NCBI GenBank assembly: GCA_035623255.1
Contig: DASPTU010000010.1
Coordinates: forward strand, 1 to 64,000
Reading direction: 5' to 3'
Length of the DNA: 64,000 bases
Source: JAFAGX01 sp035623255
GTDB taxonomy: Bacteria; Acidobacteriota; Terriglobia; Terriglobales; Acidobacteriaceae
In this document: positions 8,875 through 18,028 of the stretch, one piece after another
Position numbering within the stretch: position 1 is the first letter of the stretch
Layout of the letters: every line of letters begins with the position of its first letter
The notes under the pieces: model-generated
Database searches by the model: none
What the model was told of the DNA's origin: nothing
What the model saw: only the letters and a program-made list of their open reading frames with translations
Translations under genes and position numbers: made by a program

Positions 8875-11136
8875 CTAGGCCTCGCCTACCTGGGTACCGT
8901 GTTGAAAATGGTATTGCAGGATTTTTGCCGCCAGAGCGGGGCTCATGGCGGGAGTTTCGGCGGCGACGGTACGCACGACCTCGCCTCGGCACAGCACTTC
9001 GGTGGACGCCAAGCCCGCGATCTCCGCCGGCAAGACCAGATTGATCTCAAGCTGAGCGCTCGGAGCGATTGGTTCTTCCGCACGGAACAAGAGGCCGGAG
9101 CGGCTGATGTTCTCCGTAGTTCCCAGTCTCCAGTCCTGCTGCCCAAGCTGACGGTATCGCAAGGGCAAGTTGAGCTTGAATCGTTGTGCGCGAAAGGGCG
9201 CTGGGTTTCGTCTTGCTGAGGATAATTCGGTTGAAGCTGCCGACATGACGGCCTCCTGAGCAACTGGTGTGTCAAGCGCCTGTCGTACTCTGGCCCGGAG
9301 TGCGGGTAGGGTAAAAGGCTTTTGCAAAAGGTTGATTCCCGGTTCGAGCGTGCCATTGTGGCCGATAGCGTTTTCGGTGTAGCCGGACATGTACAGTACC
9401 CGAGTTTCCGAACGAGCTGCGGTGATCCGCTGGGCCAACTCGCGGCCGTTCATCCCCGGCATGATCACGTCGGTGAGGAGCAAGTGAATGGGACCGGAAT
9501 GGGCGCTTGAAATTTGCAGTGCAACGTTGGGATCGGCGGCCTCAAACACGGTATACCCCTGCGCTTGCAGGAATTGCTGAGTGAGTTCGCGGACTGTGCT
9601 CTCGTCTTCTACGAGGAGGATGGTTTCCTGGCCGTGCGCGGCTTGGGACAGCAGCACAGGCGGTTGCGGAGCTATAGCTTCTCCCGCGGCACTTACGCGA
9701 GGGAGATAGACCTTGAAGGTTGTTCCTTTATTGAGCTCGCTGTAAACCCAGATGTAGCCGCCGCTTTGCTTGACGATGCCGTAGACCGTGGAGAGCCCCA
9801 ATCCTGTCCCTCTTTTGCCTTTAGTCGTAAAAAACGGCTCAAAGATATGCGTTTGGGTGTCGGGATCCATGCCAACGCCGGTATCGCTGACCGCGATCAT
9901 GACGTACTCGCCGGGTTCTACTCCGGCATGGGTGCGGGTGTAGCTTTCGTCCAGCCGCACATTGGCGGTTTCGATGACAAGATTTCCGCCATTTGGCATG
10001 GCATCGCGGGCGTTGACCGCCAGGTTCATGATCACCTGCTCGATCTGGCCGGGATCGGCTTTTACCAGTCCAAGCTCGCTTCCCGGAATCATGACCAGAT
10101 CGATGTCTTCGCCAATGAGTCGAGTGAGCAGTTTCAGGTTTTCAGTTACCACCCCGTTGAGATCGAGCAGCTTAGGCGCGAGCATCTGCTTGCGGCTGAA
10201 TGCTAGGAGCTGAACGGTCAGCGAGGTAGCGCGCTTTGCAGCTTTGGCGATCTCCTGAGCTGGACCGCGCACGGCCGGGTCCGGGCCTATGCGTTCCAGC
10301 AGGAATTCGCAGTAGCCGGAGATGACCATCAGAAGATTGTTGAAGTCATGAGCGATGCCGCCAGCCAGACGACCAACGGCTTCCATCTTCTGAGCCTGCC
10401 GGAGTTGCTGTTCGAGGACACGGTGCTCGGTTATGTCTTCGGCGAATAGCTCAAAGAAGGTTGTATTTTTCTCGTCGTGAATAGTGCGTCCGGAGAGGCG
10501 CGCGAAGATCGTGCTACCGTCTTTGCGAAGCCATTCGGCAATGAGCCCGGTGAAGCGCTGGGAGGACCGAAAATAATCGGCCGCTGTGAACCACTGTTGG
10601 GACTCAGCATAGAGCGTAGGCAGGCTGCGGCCCACGAGTTCGGAGGCCGAGGTGTAGCCCAACATCGAGACCAGTGCGGGATTTGCGCTGAGTAGCTGTC
10701 CGGCGGCGTCGCAGCGGCAGATTCCGTAGGGAGCATTGGTCACGAGTGAACGAAAATTGACTTCCGACCGCCGTAACCCCTCCTGCGCGGAGCGGAGCGC
10801 GGCGTTGAACCAGCAGATCAACAGCGCAACGAAAACGAAAAGAGTGAGATGTATGATGGCTTTGCGGTACTCGGCCGGCGAGTGTCCTTCGGCGAGAGAA
10901 AAATAGCTGCTGACGGTCAAAGCGAATGAGGTTGCGACCAGTCCTGGCTTCCAGCCGCCATACCAGGCGCTGACCATGATCGCGACCGCGAAGACCAGTA
11001 AACGGCTTTCCACCAGATCGGAAAGCATCAGCGCGGGAATTAACGCGAGAATGACGCTGAGCACAGCGACGCCGTATCGGAGAACCGGTGCCCGAGACGG
11101 AGAAATGTGTCGTGTGCGGAAAAGGGGGAGCCGCAT
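8875..11136 (-). CDS. Hybrid histidine kinase: DUF4118-like membrane sensor, PAS, HisKA, HATPase, receiver, PilZ
   Basis: 753 residues. A membrane part of several helices (about 20-112) contains the KdpD-like AWYGGWKPGL segment, followed by PAS (about 124-238), HisKA with His263 in GGIAHDFNNLL, HATPase (N-box NARDAM, GTGLGLS), a receiver (about 505-620, phospho-Asp556 in TDVIMPGMNG, Lys606) and a C-terminal PilZ domain (about 649-745) ending before HFQHGTQVGEA. The HDFNN motif marks the NtrB-like hybrid kinase group. The PilZ module has the ENISRSG core but a degenerate RxxxR, so c-di-GMP binding is uncertain. No output partner gene is adjacent. Joining PilZ after the receiver is unusual. Confidence 0.88.
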   Translation of the reverse strand: MRLPLFRTRHISPSRAPVLRYGVAVLSVILALIPALMLSDLVESRLLVFAVAIMVSAWYGGWKPGLVATSFALTVSSYFSLAEGHSPAEYRKAIIHLTLFVFVALLICWFNAALRSAQEGLRRSEVNFRSLVTNAPYGICRCDAAGQLLSANPALVSMLGYTSASELVGRSLPTLYAESQQWFTAADYFRSSQRFTGLIAEWLRKDGSTIFARLSGRTIHDEKNTTFFELFAEDITEHRVLEQQLRQAQKMEAVGRLAGGIAHDFNNLLMVISGYCEFLLERIGPDPAVRGPAQEIAKAAKRATSLTVQLLAFSRKQMLAPKLLDLNGVVTENLKLLTRLIGEDIDLVMIPGSELGLVKADPGQIEQVIMNLAVNARDAMPNGGNLVIETANVRLDESYTRTHAGVEPGEYVMIAVSDTGVGMDPDTQTHIFEPFFTTKGKRGTGLGLSTVYGIVKQSGGYIWVYSELNKGTTFKVYLPRVSAAGEAIAPQPPVLLSQAAHGQETILLVEDESTVRELTQQFLQAQGYTVFEAADPNVALQISSAHSGPIHLLLTDVIMPGMNGRELAQRITAARSETRVLYMSGYTENAIGHNGTLEPGINLLQKPFTLPALRARVRQALDTPVAQEAVMSAASTELSSARRNPAPFRAQRFKLNLPLRYRQLGQQDWRLGTTENISRSGLLFRAEEPIAPSAQLEINLVLPAEIAGLASTEVLCRGEVVRTVAAETPAMSPALAAKILQYHFQHGTQVGEA

Positions 11137-11361
11137 ACAAATTCAATTTATTTCCCGCAAGCGCACCCCGCGAGTTACAGGAGTACATGCGGGAACCGCT
11201 AAGTGGGCGCTGGCCAGAAGGACAAGCCCATCAGGACGATGGCGTGCGCTGAATGTACAACAACGGAGTATGTGAATTGTCGCGCCGGGGAGTTTTTCTG
11301 TATTCCGAACCAATACTGGTAACGAAGGTGCGGTTGGAATTAGGATTACGTTCCAAATCCT

Positions 11362-12072
11362 ATGAATATCGGCTTGTTTGGCGGGACGTTTGATCCGATT
11401 CACCTCGGACATACAGCCTTGGCACGGGCAGCAAGGGAGCGGTACGAACTGGGACGGATCTATTTCGTTCCTGCCAACGTTCCACCGCACAAGCAGACCC
11501 AGCGGACCGCGTACGCGCACCGTTACGCCATGGTGGTGCTGGCGACAATGGGCGAGAAGGCTTTCTTACCTTCTTTGCTTGAAGGACCCGAGACGGTGCT
11601 ACCCGAAGTAAGGGCAAGGAAGGGTGAGGGTAGCCGCGGTGTTCCACGGGCCAATTACACAATCGATACGGTGCGGCGGCTGCAACCAGTGTTAAAGAGG
11701 GCGGACCGATTATTTTTCTTGATCGGTATCGACGCCTTTCGTGATATTGCCAAATGGCATGAAGCGGAAGCATTGCTGCGCGCCTGCGAGTTCATCGTTG
11801 CGAGCCGCCCCGGATATTCCTTAGCTGACATTGCGAATGCCTTGCCGCAGTCACTGCGCCCCAAAGCCGAGGTGACCAAGCCTTTTTCCAAGCAACCGGC
11901 AAAGGGAGATTTGGTGCTGCCCGGGGCAACAATTCACCTGTTGGAAAATGTGCAGCAGAACATATCAGCAACCGCGATTCGTGAAGCCGTGGCCCATAAA
12001 CGCGCGTTGACCAAGTATGTGGACGCCAGCGTCGCTGAGTACATCAAGAAGATGGGGTTGTACACTCACTAA
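11362..12072 (+). CDS. nadD: Nicotinate-nucleotide adenylyltransferase
   Basis: 236 residues. This enzyme transfers AMP to nicotinate mononucleotide to form deamido-NAD in the cytoplasm, a late step of NAD synthesis. The N-terminal nucleotidyltransferase signature GGTFDPIHLGH (HxGH) and the C-terminal ISATAIR motif are present, and the length is slightly above the usual 190-215. It heads a plus-strand housekeeping run (rsfS, methyltransferase, rlmH, cobO, accD); nadD-rsfS-rlmH is a widely conserved order. No clear Shine-Dalgarno sequence precedes the ATG. Confidence 0.95.
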   Translation: MNIGLFGGTFDPIHLGHTALARAARERYELGRIYFVPANVPPHKQTQRTAYAHRYAMVVLATMGEKAFLPSLLEGPETVLPEVRARKGEGSRGVPRANYTIDTVRRLQPVLKRADRLFFLIGIDAFRDIAKWHEAEALLRACEFIVASRPGYSLADIANALPQSLRPKAEVTKPFSKQPAKGDLVLPGATIHLLENVQQNISATAIREAVAHKRALTKYVDASVAEYIKKMGLYTH

Positions 12073-12155
12073 CCGCGGATCATGGCCTGACTTGGTCATC
12101 GTTACCTCGATTAGAATGGAGCACGAATGTCCGGAAGGCTGCGGACCAGGACTGC

Positions 12156-12569
12156 ATGAAGAAAAATGATGTGAAGCGACAGGTAGCAGAGGCGATCAAT
12201 GCCTGCCAGGAAAAAAAGGCGGAGGAAATCACAATACTCGAGCTGGAGAAAGGATCGGGGGCATTTACTGACTACTTTGTTGTGTGCAGCGGAACCAACC
12301 CACGACAGATCCAGGCGATTTCCGACGAAGTGGAAGAACGGTTGAAGAAATCAGGCATGCGGCCGACGCATGTCGAAGGTTACAAGCAGGCGGACTGGGT
12401 GCTGCTCGACTACGTGGATTTCGTAGTGCATATTTTTTCAGAGAAATCGCGCAGATTTTACGATCTGGAGCGGCTCTGGAAGTCTGCCAAGAGGCTGGAA
12501 TCATCAGATCTGACGGGCGCTAAAACTCGGCGGGCTACTCGGCGAAGCGCACCGCGAAAACGGGCCTAA
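12156..12569 (+). CDS. rsfS: Ribosomal silencing factor RsfS (YbeB/Iojap family)
   Basis: 137 residues. RsfS binds L14 on the 50S subunit and blocks subunit joining during starvation. The Iojap core is evident: ILELEKGSGAFTDYFVVCSGTN, RQIQAISDEVEERL, WVLLDYVDFVVHIF and FYDLERLW. A basic tail (TRRATRRSAPRKRA) follows the domain. It sits 83 nt after nadD and 10 nt before the next gene, as in many genomes. Confidence 0.95.
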   Translation: MKKNDVKRQVAEAINACQEKKAEEITILELEKGSGAFTDYFVVCSGTNPRQIQAISDEVEERLKKSGMRPTHVEGYKQADWVLLDYVDFVVHIFSEKSRRFYDLERLWKSAKRLESSDLTGAKTRRATRRSAPRKRA

Positions 12570-12579
12570 TTCAGCAATT

Positions 12580-13422
12580 ATGAGTGCAAGTGAAAGATCT
12601 TCACCGCAGTGGGGATCGTCCTACCGTCTCATTGCCTCCGAAAGATGGAAGGCGAAGTCAGCGGCCATGGGCCGCGACGTCACCAACACGCTTGTCGACT
12701 ATGCTCAACCGCAAACCGGCATGACGGTTTTGGATCTGGCTAGCGGCACAGGAGAGCCTGCGATTACGATCGCGTCGCGAGTTGGACGCGAGGGGCATGT
12801 CACCGCTTTAGATCTGAGTTCAGAGCTACTGGAGATTGCCACCGGTCGAGCCCGCGACCGAGGACTTACCAATGTTTCGACTCAGCAGGCCGACGCCCAC
12901 CAGTTGCCTTTCCCGGAAGAAAAGTTTGATCTGGTGACAAGCCGATTTGGGGTAATGTTTTTCGAAGAGGTGGTTGGGGCGCTTCGTGAGGTCTATCGTG
13001 TGCTCAAGCCCGGAGGCCGGGCTTGCTTTCTGGCTTGGGGGCCATTCGAACAACCTTATTGGCAGAGCACCATGGGCATTGTTGCGAGGCATGTGGGAGG
13101 TCCAGCATTGAATCCCGGTGGGCCGGATCCATTCAAATTCTCCAAGCCGGGAAGTCTCTCCTCGGTCCTGAGGGATGCCGGGTTCGAGCAGATTGACGAG
13201 CAAACGAAGAAGGTTCGGTGGAGTTGGCCGGGTACAGCTGAGGAGGTGTGGGAGCAGGCGCGCGCCGTGTCTACGCCCTTCCTCCAGCTTCTGGAGCGTG
13301 TGCCGGCGGGGAAATGGGACGAAATAAATGCTGAGGTTCATCAGGCTGTGAACCGTTATCGCGAAGGAGACACGATTAATTTCGGCGCCGTGGTTGTGCT
13401 CGCATCGGGAACAAAAAAGTAG
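12580..13422 (+). CDS. Class I SAM-dependent methyltransferase (UbiE-like), substrate unknown
   Basis: 280 residues. The SAM-binding motif I is VLDLASGTGEPAI (about 51-63), followed by an acidic strand end (VTALDLS) and the motif IV/post-IV region (FDLVTSRFGVMFF, VLKPGGRACFLAWGPF). It most resembles the UbiE/COQ5 group and the generic methyltransferases inserted in such housekeeping clusters. The C-terminal part (about 190-270) is the lid/substrate domain. There are only 10 nt between the rsfS stop and this ATG, so it is likely cotranscribed. The substrate cannot be deduced. Confidence 0.85.
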   Translation: MSASERSSPQWGSSYRLIASERWKAKSAAMGRDVTNTLVDYAQPQTGMTVLDLASGTGEPAITIASRVGREGHVTALDLSSELLEIATGRARDRGLTNVSTQQADAHQLPFPEEKFDLVTSRFGVMFFEEVVGALREVYRVLKPGGRACFLAWGPFEQPYWQSTMGIVARHVGGPALNPGGPDPFKFSKPGSLSSVLRDAGFEQIDEQTKKVRWSWPGTAEEVWEQARAVSTPFLQLLERVPAGKWDEINAEVHQAVNRYREGDTINFGAVVVLASGTKK

Positions 13423-13495
13423 ATTCAACGTGCGGGGCTTTGAGCGGAGACGTAAAGCTTGCGCACGAGCAAGTCCTTAATGGTTTCATTCGACG

Positions 13496-13936
13496 ATGAA
13501 ATTCAAAGTCGCATGGATCGGCAAAACGAAAGAACCGGCCATCCGGATGCTGACAGATGAATATCTGAAGCGACTTGGGCGGTTCTCCGATGTGGAAGCG
13601 GTTACGCTCAAGGACGAATCTGCTCTCCTGAAACTCTGCTCGCGTGATGCACGTGGGCGGTACACGCTAGTACTACTCGATGCCCGCGGAAAACAACTTA
13701 CATCGGAGGAATTCGCAAGCTGGCTCCGTGGGCACTTGGAGGGTTCCTCGTCGCCACTATTGTTTGCAGTGGGCCCGGCGGATGGCCTCAGCGACGAGGC
13801 TCGGCATACTGCGACATTCCTTGTGTCACTCGGCAAGATGACAATTGCTCATGAGCTGGCTCGAGTCGTGTTGCTTGAGCAACTTTACCGCGCGTTCACG
13901 ATCATGAAAGGGCATCCCTACCATTCGGGGCATTAA
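13496..13936 (+). CDS. rlmH: 23S rRNA pseudouridine-1915 N3-methyltransferase RlmH
   Basis: 146 residues. A SPOUT-family enzyme methylating pseudouridine 1915 in helix 69 of 23S rRNA. Visible marks are the N-terminal strand (VAWIGKTKEPAI), LVLLDARGKQLTSEEFA, the knot segment FAVGPADGLSDE and the highly conserved C-terminal end (KMTIAHELARVVLLEQLYRA, HPYHSGH). The usual GG in the knot appears as GP. Length is near the family norm of about 155. Confidence 0.95.
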   Translation: MKFKVAWIGKTKEPAIRMLTDEYLKRLGRFSDVEAVTLKDESALLKLCSRDARGRYTLVLLDARGKQLTSEEFASWLRGHLEGSSSPLLFAVGPADGLSDEARHTATFLVSLGKMTIAHELARVVLLEQLYRAFTIMKGHPYHSGH

Positions 13937-13968
13937 GCCAGAAACAGGTAAAATCAAGGCCGGCCAAC

Positions 13969-14505
13969 ATGTCAGATGTGCGTCGTGGTTTGATCATCGT
14001 GAATACTGGGCCGGGGAAGGGCAAGACCACGGCCGCAATGGGCACGGCATTACGAGCTGTGGGGCAAGGCATGCGTGTGCTGATGTTACAGTTTCTGAAA
14101 GGGTCCTGGCATTACGGGGAACTCGATGCGGTTCAGGCCTTCGGCGACAGATTCGTGATGAAACAGATGGGTCGGGGATTTGTGAAAGTTGGAGCCGAAA
14201 AACCTGACGCAGAAGATGTTCGTCTGGTCGAGCAGGCGTGGGCCGAGGCCGAACAAGCCATCCAATCTGGAAGTTGGGATTTGGTGATTTTGGACGAGAT
14301 CAACTACGCCATCAGCTACGGCATGTTGGATCCGGCTAAGGTGGTGAATACGCTGCAGAAGAAGCCGGAGATGGTGCACCTGATCTTGACGGGACGGAAT
14401 GCGCATCCGACAATCGTTGAATTGGCTGATACAGTGACGGAAATGCGGCAGGTGAAGCACGCCTATGAGAAGGGCGTGATGGCGCAGAGGGGAATCGAAT
14501 ACTAG
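13969..14505 (+). CDS. cobO: Cob(I)yrinic acid a,c-diamide adenosyltransferase (CobO/BtuR type)
   Basis: 178 residues. It transfers the adenosyl group of ATP to cob(I)alamin or corrinoid precursors. The P-loop is GPGKGKTTA near the N-terminus, followed by VLMLQFLKGSWHYGE and the Walker-B-like LVILDEINYAISYGML, then LILTGRNAHP, all family hallmarks. It lies 32 nt after rlmH. No other cobalamin genes are in the window, so it probably serves salvage or activation of corrinoids. Confidence 0.93.
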   Translation: MSDVRRGLIIVNTGPGKGKTTAAMGTALRAVGQGMRVLMLQFLKGSWHYGELDAVQAFGDRFVMKQMGRGFVKVGAEKPDAEDVRLVEQAWAEAEQAIQSGSWDLVILDEINYAISYGMLDPAKVVNTLQKKPEMVHLILTGRNAHPTIVELADTVTEMRQVKHAYEKGVMAQRGIEY

Positions 14506-14561
14506 TAGCGAGTAGGGGGGTGTTAACTAGCTACTAGCTGCTGACTACCAACTACCATCAT

Positions 14562-15413
14562 ATGACTTGGTTCAAGCGACAATCCGGAGAACTGGACACC
14601 TCTGGCGAGAAGAAGGTACGCACCGAGGGGCTGTGGGTCAAGTGCGACGAATGCCGGCAAATCATTTGGAAAAAAGATCTGGAAGACAACCTTAACGTTT
14701 GTCCAAAGTGCGGGCGGCATTTCCGGATCGACGCGCGAACGCGGCTGGCGCTGTTGCTGGACGAGGGCCAATACGAGACGTTTGACAGCAATCTCGCCTC
14801 GACCGACCCGCTTGGATTCGTGGATCTGAAGTCCTACGCTTCCCGCCTGGAACAGGCTAAAGCTGAAACCGGCCTGACGGATGCAGTGATAAACGCCCGC
14901 GGCAAGCTGAACGGCAGACCGGTGATTGTGAGCGCTATGGAGTATGCGTTCATCGGCGGAAGTATGGGAGCGGTGGTAGGAGAGGCGATTACGCGTGCGA
15001 TTGAGCAATCGATTCAGACCAAAGCCCCTCTGATTATCGTCTCGGCATCTGGCGGGGCCCGCATGATGGAAGGGGTGGTGAGCCTCATGCAGTTGGCCAA
15101 AATTTCAGCGGCACTCGCCCGCCTGGACGAGACAAGGGTACCCTACGTGTCAGTTCTTACGGATCCGACGACCGGAGGTGTGACCGCCTCCTTCGCGACG
15201 CTCGGTGACTTGAATATCGCTGAACCCGGTGCTTTGATCGGATTTGCCGGCCCTCGGGTGATCGAGCAGACGATTCGGCAGAAGCTGCCGCAAGGCTTTC
15301 AACGGAGTGAGTTCCTCCTGCAACATGGCATGCTGGATGCCGTGGTTCCGCGCAAAGAGATGAAACCGTATATTGCACGCGCCTTGGATTTCATGACTCC
15401 AGCGGCTGCCTGA
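14562..15413 (+). CDS. accD: Acetyl-CoA carboxylase carboxyltransferase subunit beta
   Basis: 283 residues. With AccA it transfers CO2 from carboxybiotin to acetyl-CoA, giving malonyl-CoA. An N-terminal four-Cys zinc ribbon (CDEC...CPKCGRHF) is followed by the crotonase-fold carboxyltransferase with SASGGARMMEG and DPTTGGVTASFA. Length and layout are standard. A stem-loop (15415-15456) directly after the stop looks like its terminator. In many relatives accD precedes folC; here a copper amine oxidase gene on the other strand separates them. Confidence 0.95.
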   Translation: MTWFKRQSGELDTSGEKKVRTEGLWVKCDECRQIIWKKDLEDNLNVCPKCGRHFRIDARTRLALLLDEGQYETFDSNLASTDPLGFVDLKSYASRLEQAKAETGLTDAVINARGKLNGRPVIVSAMEYAFIGGSMGAVVGEAITRAIEQSIQTKAPLIIVSASGGARMMEGVVSLMQLAKISAALARLDETRVPYVSVLTDPTTGGVTASFATLGDLNIAEPGALIGFAGPRVIEQTIRQKLPQGFQRSEFLLQHGMLDAVVPRKEMKPYIARALDFMTPAAA

Positions 15414-15414
15414 A

Positions 15415-15456
15415 GAAGCTGTCGAAGATTTGCGCAAGCCGTGACAGCTTCCCTTT
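15415..15456. terminator. Stem-loop between convergent accD and amine oxidase genes
   Basis: Nine-base perfect arms GAAGCTGTC and GACAGCTTC enclose a 19-nt loop that itself holds the palindrome TTGCGCAA; the 3' arm runs into CCTTT. It begins 2 nt after the accD stop and lies before the amine oxidase stop on the other strand, so it may serve both. The U-tract is short. Confidence 0.5.
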
Positions 15457-15496
15457 GTGGACACAGGCCGGTATCCAACTTGGGGTATTGAGCGCT

Positions 15497-17542
15497 TCAG
15501 GGCTGCTTTGGCAAATCCAGCGCGGGATTGCGCGCAAAAAAATTGACTGGGCGCAGCTCAAACTGGTGCCAGATTGTCGGCATGACCGGCCAATCTTCCG
15601 AATGCGGCACGTGGTGGAAGCCCATCGTGTACCACAGCACAATGTCCGTGTTTTCGATCTCGCGATTCCCTTTTGTCCAGGTCGGCAATCCGTCACCGCC
15701 CTTGCTTTGCATGGGATAATCACCCGCCGCGTAGCGTTCCTTTTCGTTATAAGGCGTCACCCACACTTGATAATCGGTAAAACCCGCGCGCTGCTGAGGA
15801 TAATCTTCTGGCACCAACAAGGAAACGGCGTTGTCCTCCGGCATCAGTTCATAGCTCACCGGATATCCCAGGGGGCTCTTCACGTTAGGATTGACCACGC
15901 GCCAAATTTCCGGCTGTTCCATGCTCATTCGCAGTTTTGCCTGCTGTTCCGTCTTGGCTACTTCCGGTTCGGCCGTCCACAAGCTTTTGCGTGGCGAACT
16001 TGCCGGCAACCGCTTCACGCTCAGCCGGTCCCGCACAAAACTGTTCGCTGTTCCGTCCACATCGAAATCCAGCCGGTAAGAAAAGTAGTGATCGTGGTCT
16101 ACGCCGACGGTATTCTCCGCGATAAATCGCCCGTAAGTGTCCTCCTTCAGCGCAGCAGAATCGGCGGCCGTATGGCCCTTCACTCCTTTCACCTCATCCA
16201 GGCCGGTGGCGCCTGCGCGCACGCAAATCGTCCCATCCTGCCGGAACACCCAGTCAAATGCATAATCGTAGTTCCCAAACGTGCCGATCGTGCGCAGCAC
16301 CAGATCGCGCGCTCTCCTGCTCTCCACTACCTTGCCGTCGTGTCGCCAAGCGATGTCCCCTGCAGACTGTTCGAAGAGGCAGGCCGCCCTCGGTTTCAAC
16401 TGGGGAATTCCCTTGTGGTCGGCGTAGACCTGGTCAAAATAAACCGCATTCTCCGGACAATCTGCTCCTGGCTCGAGCGAACTTGAGAATCCGTCGGCAA
16501 ACTCCCCGGCGTCGAAGAATGTCCTGGCATACCAAGCTACGTCCGGATCCATGTACGGCACAAACATTTCCGACAGTGAGCCCTCATAAAGAATTGATCG
16601 GAGCTTGTCCCCGTCGAGATATCGAACATTGCTCACGACCAATCCCACTCGCCGGTCAATCCGAAAATGGAAATTCCACTTTTGCCAGCTCACCGTCTGG
16701 CCATCTAAGCGAAAGCTCGGCCCCATCGGTTGCTGCACCGAAATCGCGGTTGGAATCTCGCGCAACGCCCCCACCGATCCGACATCGAAATTTGCCGGTG
16801 CTTGCGGCACGGGCACGACTCCGGTATCGATCACCCGCAATACTTTTTTCTCGTTCACATCCCACATGATCGTAATGCCTTCGATCGGCCGTCCCCAGCC
16901 CTCCCAGGCGCCGTGTATGTCGGCGCAGTGCACGCGCATGAGTCGCCGTCCTTGCTCCTCGGGCGTAGCGAAATAGCCTGCACCATAGCCGTCGCAGTGC
17001 ACCGTAAGATAGTCGGTGATGCCCCTGCGTTTCATAACCGCCTGCCAGTCGGCATTTGCTTTGACGGCTTCATCAATCCCGGCTTCTTCTATTTCGCTTT
17101 CGGCAAGGTTGGGCTGCACTCCCGGGATCTCCGTCCAGGAAACCACTCTCTTGCCGCTGACGTCGACAACCGCTTCAAACGTTTGCGGCCCTTGTTTGAC
17201 GACCACTAACGCTTCTCGCCGCATAGCCTGTCCCTGCTTCCACGCCAGCACTTCCTCTTTCGGCGGCTCTTTCAACTGGATGAGCGGGAAGCGCGTGTTT
17301 GCGTCCACTTTGCCTGAGCCTTTCAGCGTGTCATAAACGGTCCAGTGCTCCGGCGCGGTCAACCCGTCCATCGGATGTTTAGCGCTTTGCGCACTCGCTG
17401 AACGCACCATCACCGCAAGCAGGGCGAACAACATCAGACTGCCGAGGATCACCACGTTGCGAGCGCAATCGCGGTAGGCAGAATTGAAGCGCAAGCGCCG
17501 GAATGCTTCCAACCTGGAGACACAGTGACGAATGCTGCTCAT
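15497..17542 (-). CDS. Copper-containing primary amine oxidase (topaquinone enzyme)
   Basis: 681 residues. It oxidises primary amines to aldehydes with release of H2O2 and NH3. The topaquinone precursor is Tyr425 in GNYDYAFDW, the copper ligands HxH are His483/His485 (VDHDHYFSY), the third His lies in GFHHVPHSEDWPVMP, and the catalytic base corresponds to Asp344 in FFDAGE, so the active site is complete. An N-terminal helix (about 29-46) followed by RSASAQ suggests secretion or membrane anchoring. Topaquinone forms by self-processing with Cu and O2. It stands alone and interrupts the usual accD-folC neighbourhood. The substrate is unknown. Confidence 0.93.
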   Translation of the reverse strand: MSSIRHCVSRLEAFRRLRFNSAYRDCARNVVILGSLMLFALLAVMVRSASAQSAKHPMDGLTAPEHWTVYDTLKGSGKVDANTRFPLIQLKEPPKEEVLAWKQGQAMRREALVVVKQGPQTFEAVVDVSGKRVVSWTEIPGVQPNLAESEIEEAGIDEAVKANADWQAVMKRRGITDYLTVHCDGYGAGYFATPEEQGRRLMRVHCADIHGAWEGWGRPIEGITIMWDVNEKKVLRVIDTGVVPVPQAPANFDVGSVGALREIPTAISVQQPMGPSFRLDGQTVSWQKWNFHFRIDRRVGLVVSNVRYLDGDKLRSILYEGSLSEMFVPYMDPDVAWYARTFFDAGEFADGFSSSLEPGADCPENAVYFDQVYADHKGIPQLKPRAACLFEQSAGDIAWRHDGKVVESRRARDLVLRTIGTFGNYDYAFDWVFRQDGTICVRAGATGLDEVKGVKGHTAADSAALKEDTYGRFIAENTVGVDHDHYFSYRLDFDVDGTANSFVRDRLSVKRLPASSPRKSLWTAEPEVAKTEQQAKLRMSMEQPEIWRVVNPNVKSPLGYPVSYELMPEDNAVSLLVPEDYPQQRAGFTDYQVWVTPYNEKERYAAGDYPMQSKGGDGLPTWTKGNREIENTDIVLWYTMGFHHVPHSEDWPVMPTIWHQFELRPVNFFARNPALDLPKQP

Positions 17543-18028
17543 GGTGCGTTACCTCCCTTTAGGTGTAAAGCAAGGGCCTTGATCACCACCGTGCAATGAA
17601 GGCGAGTATCCGGTCCGGATAGCCTCGTTCATCCCGCCATCGCCATGCCGGCGGAACGATTTTCTACCGGCCAAATTTCCTCTCGATAAACGCCGTTCGG
17701 GTCGCGCCATTATAGCCCTACGTGCACGTTCTGCGGACGCGGCACTCCTAACCCGAGTATCGGGCAATTCAGAAGTGCGTGGGAATGCCCCCTCACTCTT
17801 GAGAACAGGCGTTTGCGCTGGTGTGAGTCATTTCTTCGCTCTACGCAACGGGAAAAGAGTCTGGCCCGACAGCGGCAACCCCGTACGACAGCGGTGGGCA
17901 GGTGTACTGTTGTCTGTCACGCTTAAGCTGCTGTTTTCCCTTCTAGATGCCCGCGTTTTACCGACTACCTGCCATATCTAGCCAAACAAGCCGAAACTGA
18001 TAAGCTAAAAGCTGATATTTGCAAGCTC
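17543..18028. other. Intergenic region between amine oxidase and folC, no gene seen
   Basis: About 490 nt holding the divergent promoters of the amine oxidase and folC genes. Short open frames exist on both strands but lack protein-like composition and a ribosome-binding site. Just before folC is the symmetric stretch TGATAAGCTAAAAGCTGATA (17999-18018), which contains AGCT-AAA-AGCT. No confident -35/-10 pair was found. Confidence 0.5.

Noticed and set aside
15455..16869. Long plus-strand frames opposite the amine oxidase gene (343 and 203 codons)
   Set aside because: His/Arg/Cys-rich translations typical of antisense frames; the amine oxidase active-site residues are complete on the minus strand.
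17549..17981. Short frames on both strands between amine oxidase and folC
   Set aside because: No RBS, no recognisable domain, low-complexity or Arg/Pro-rich translations.
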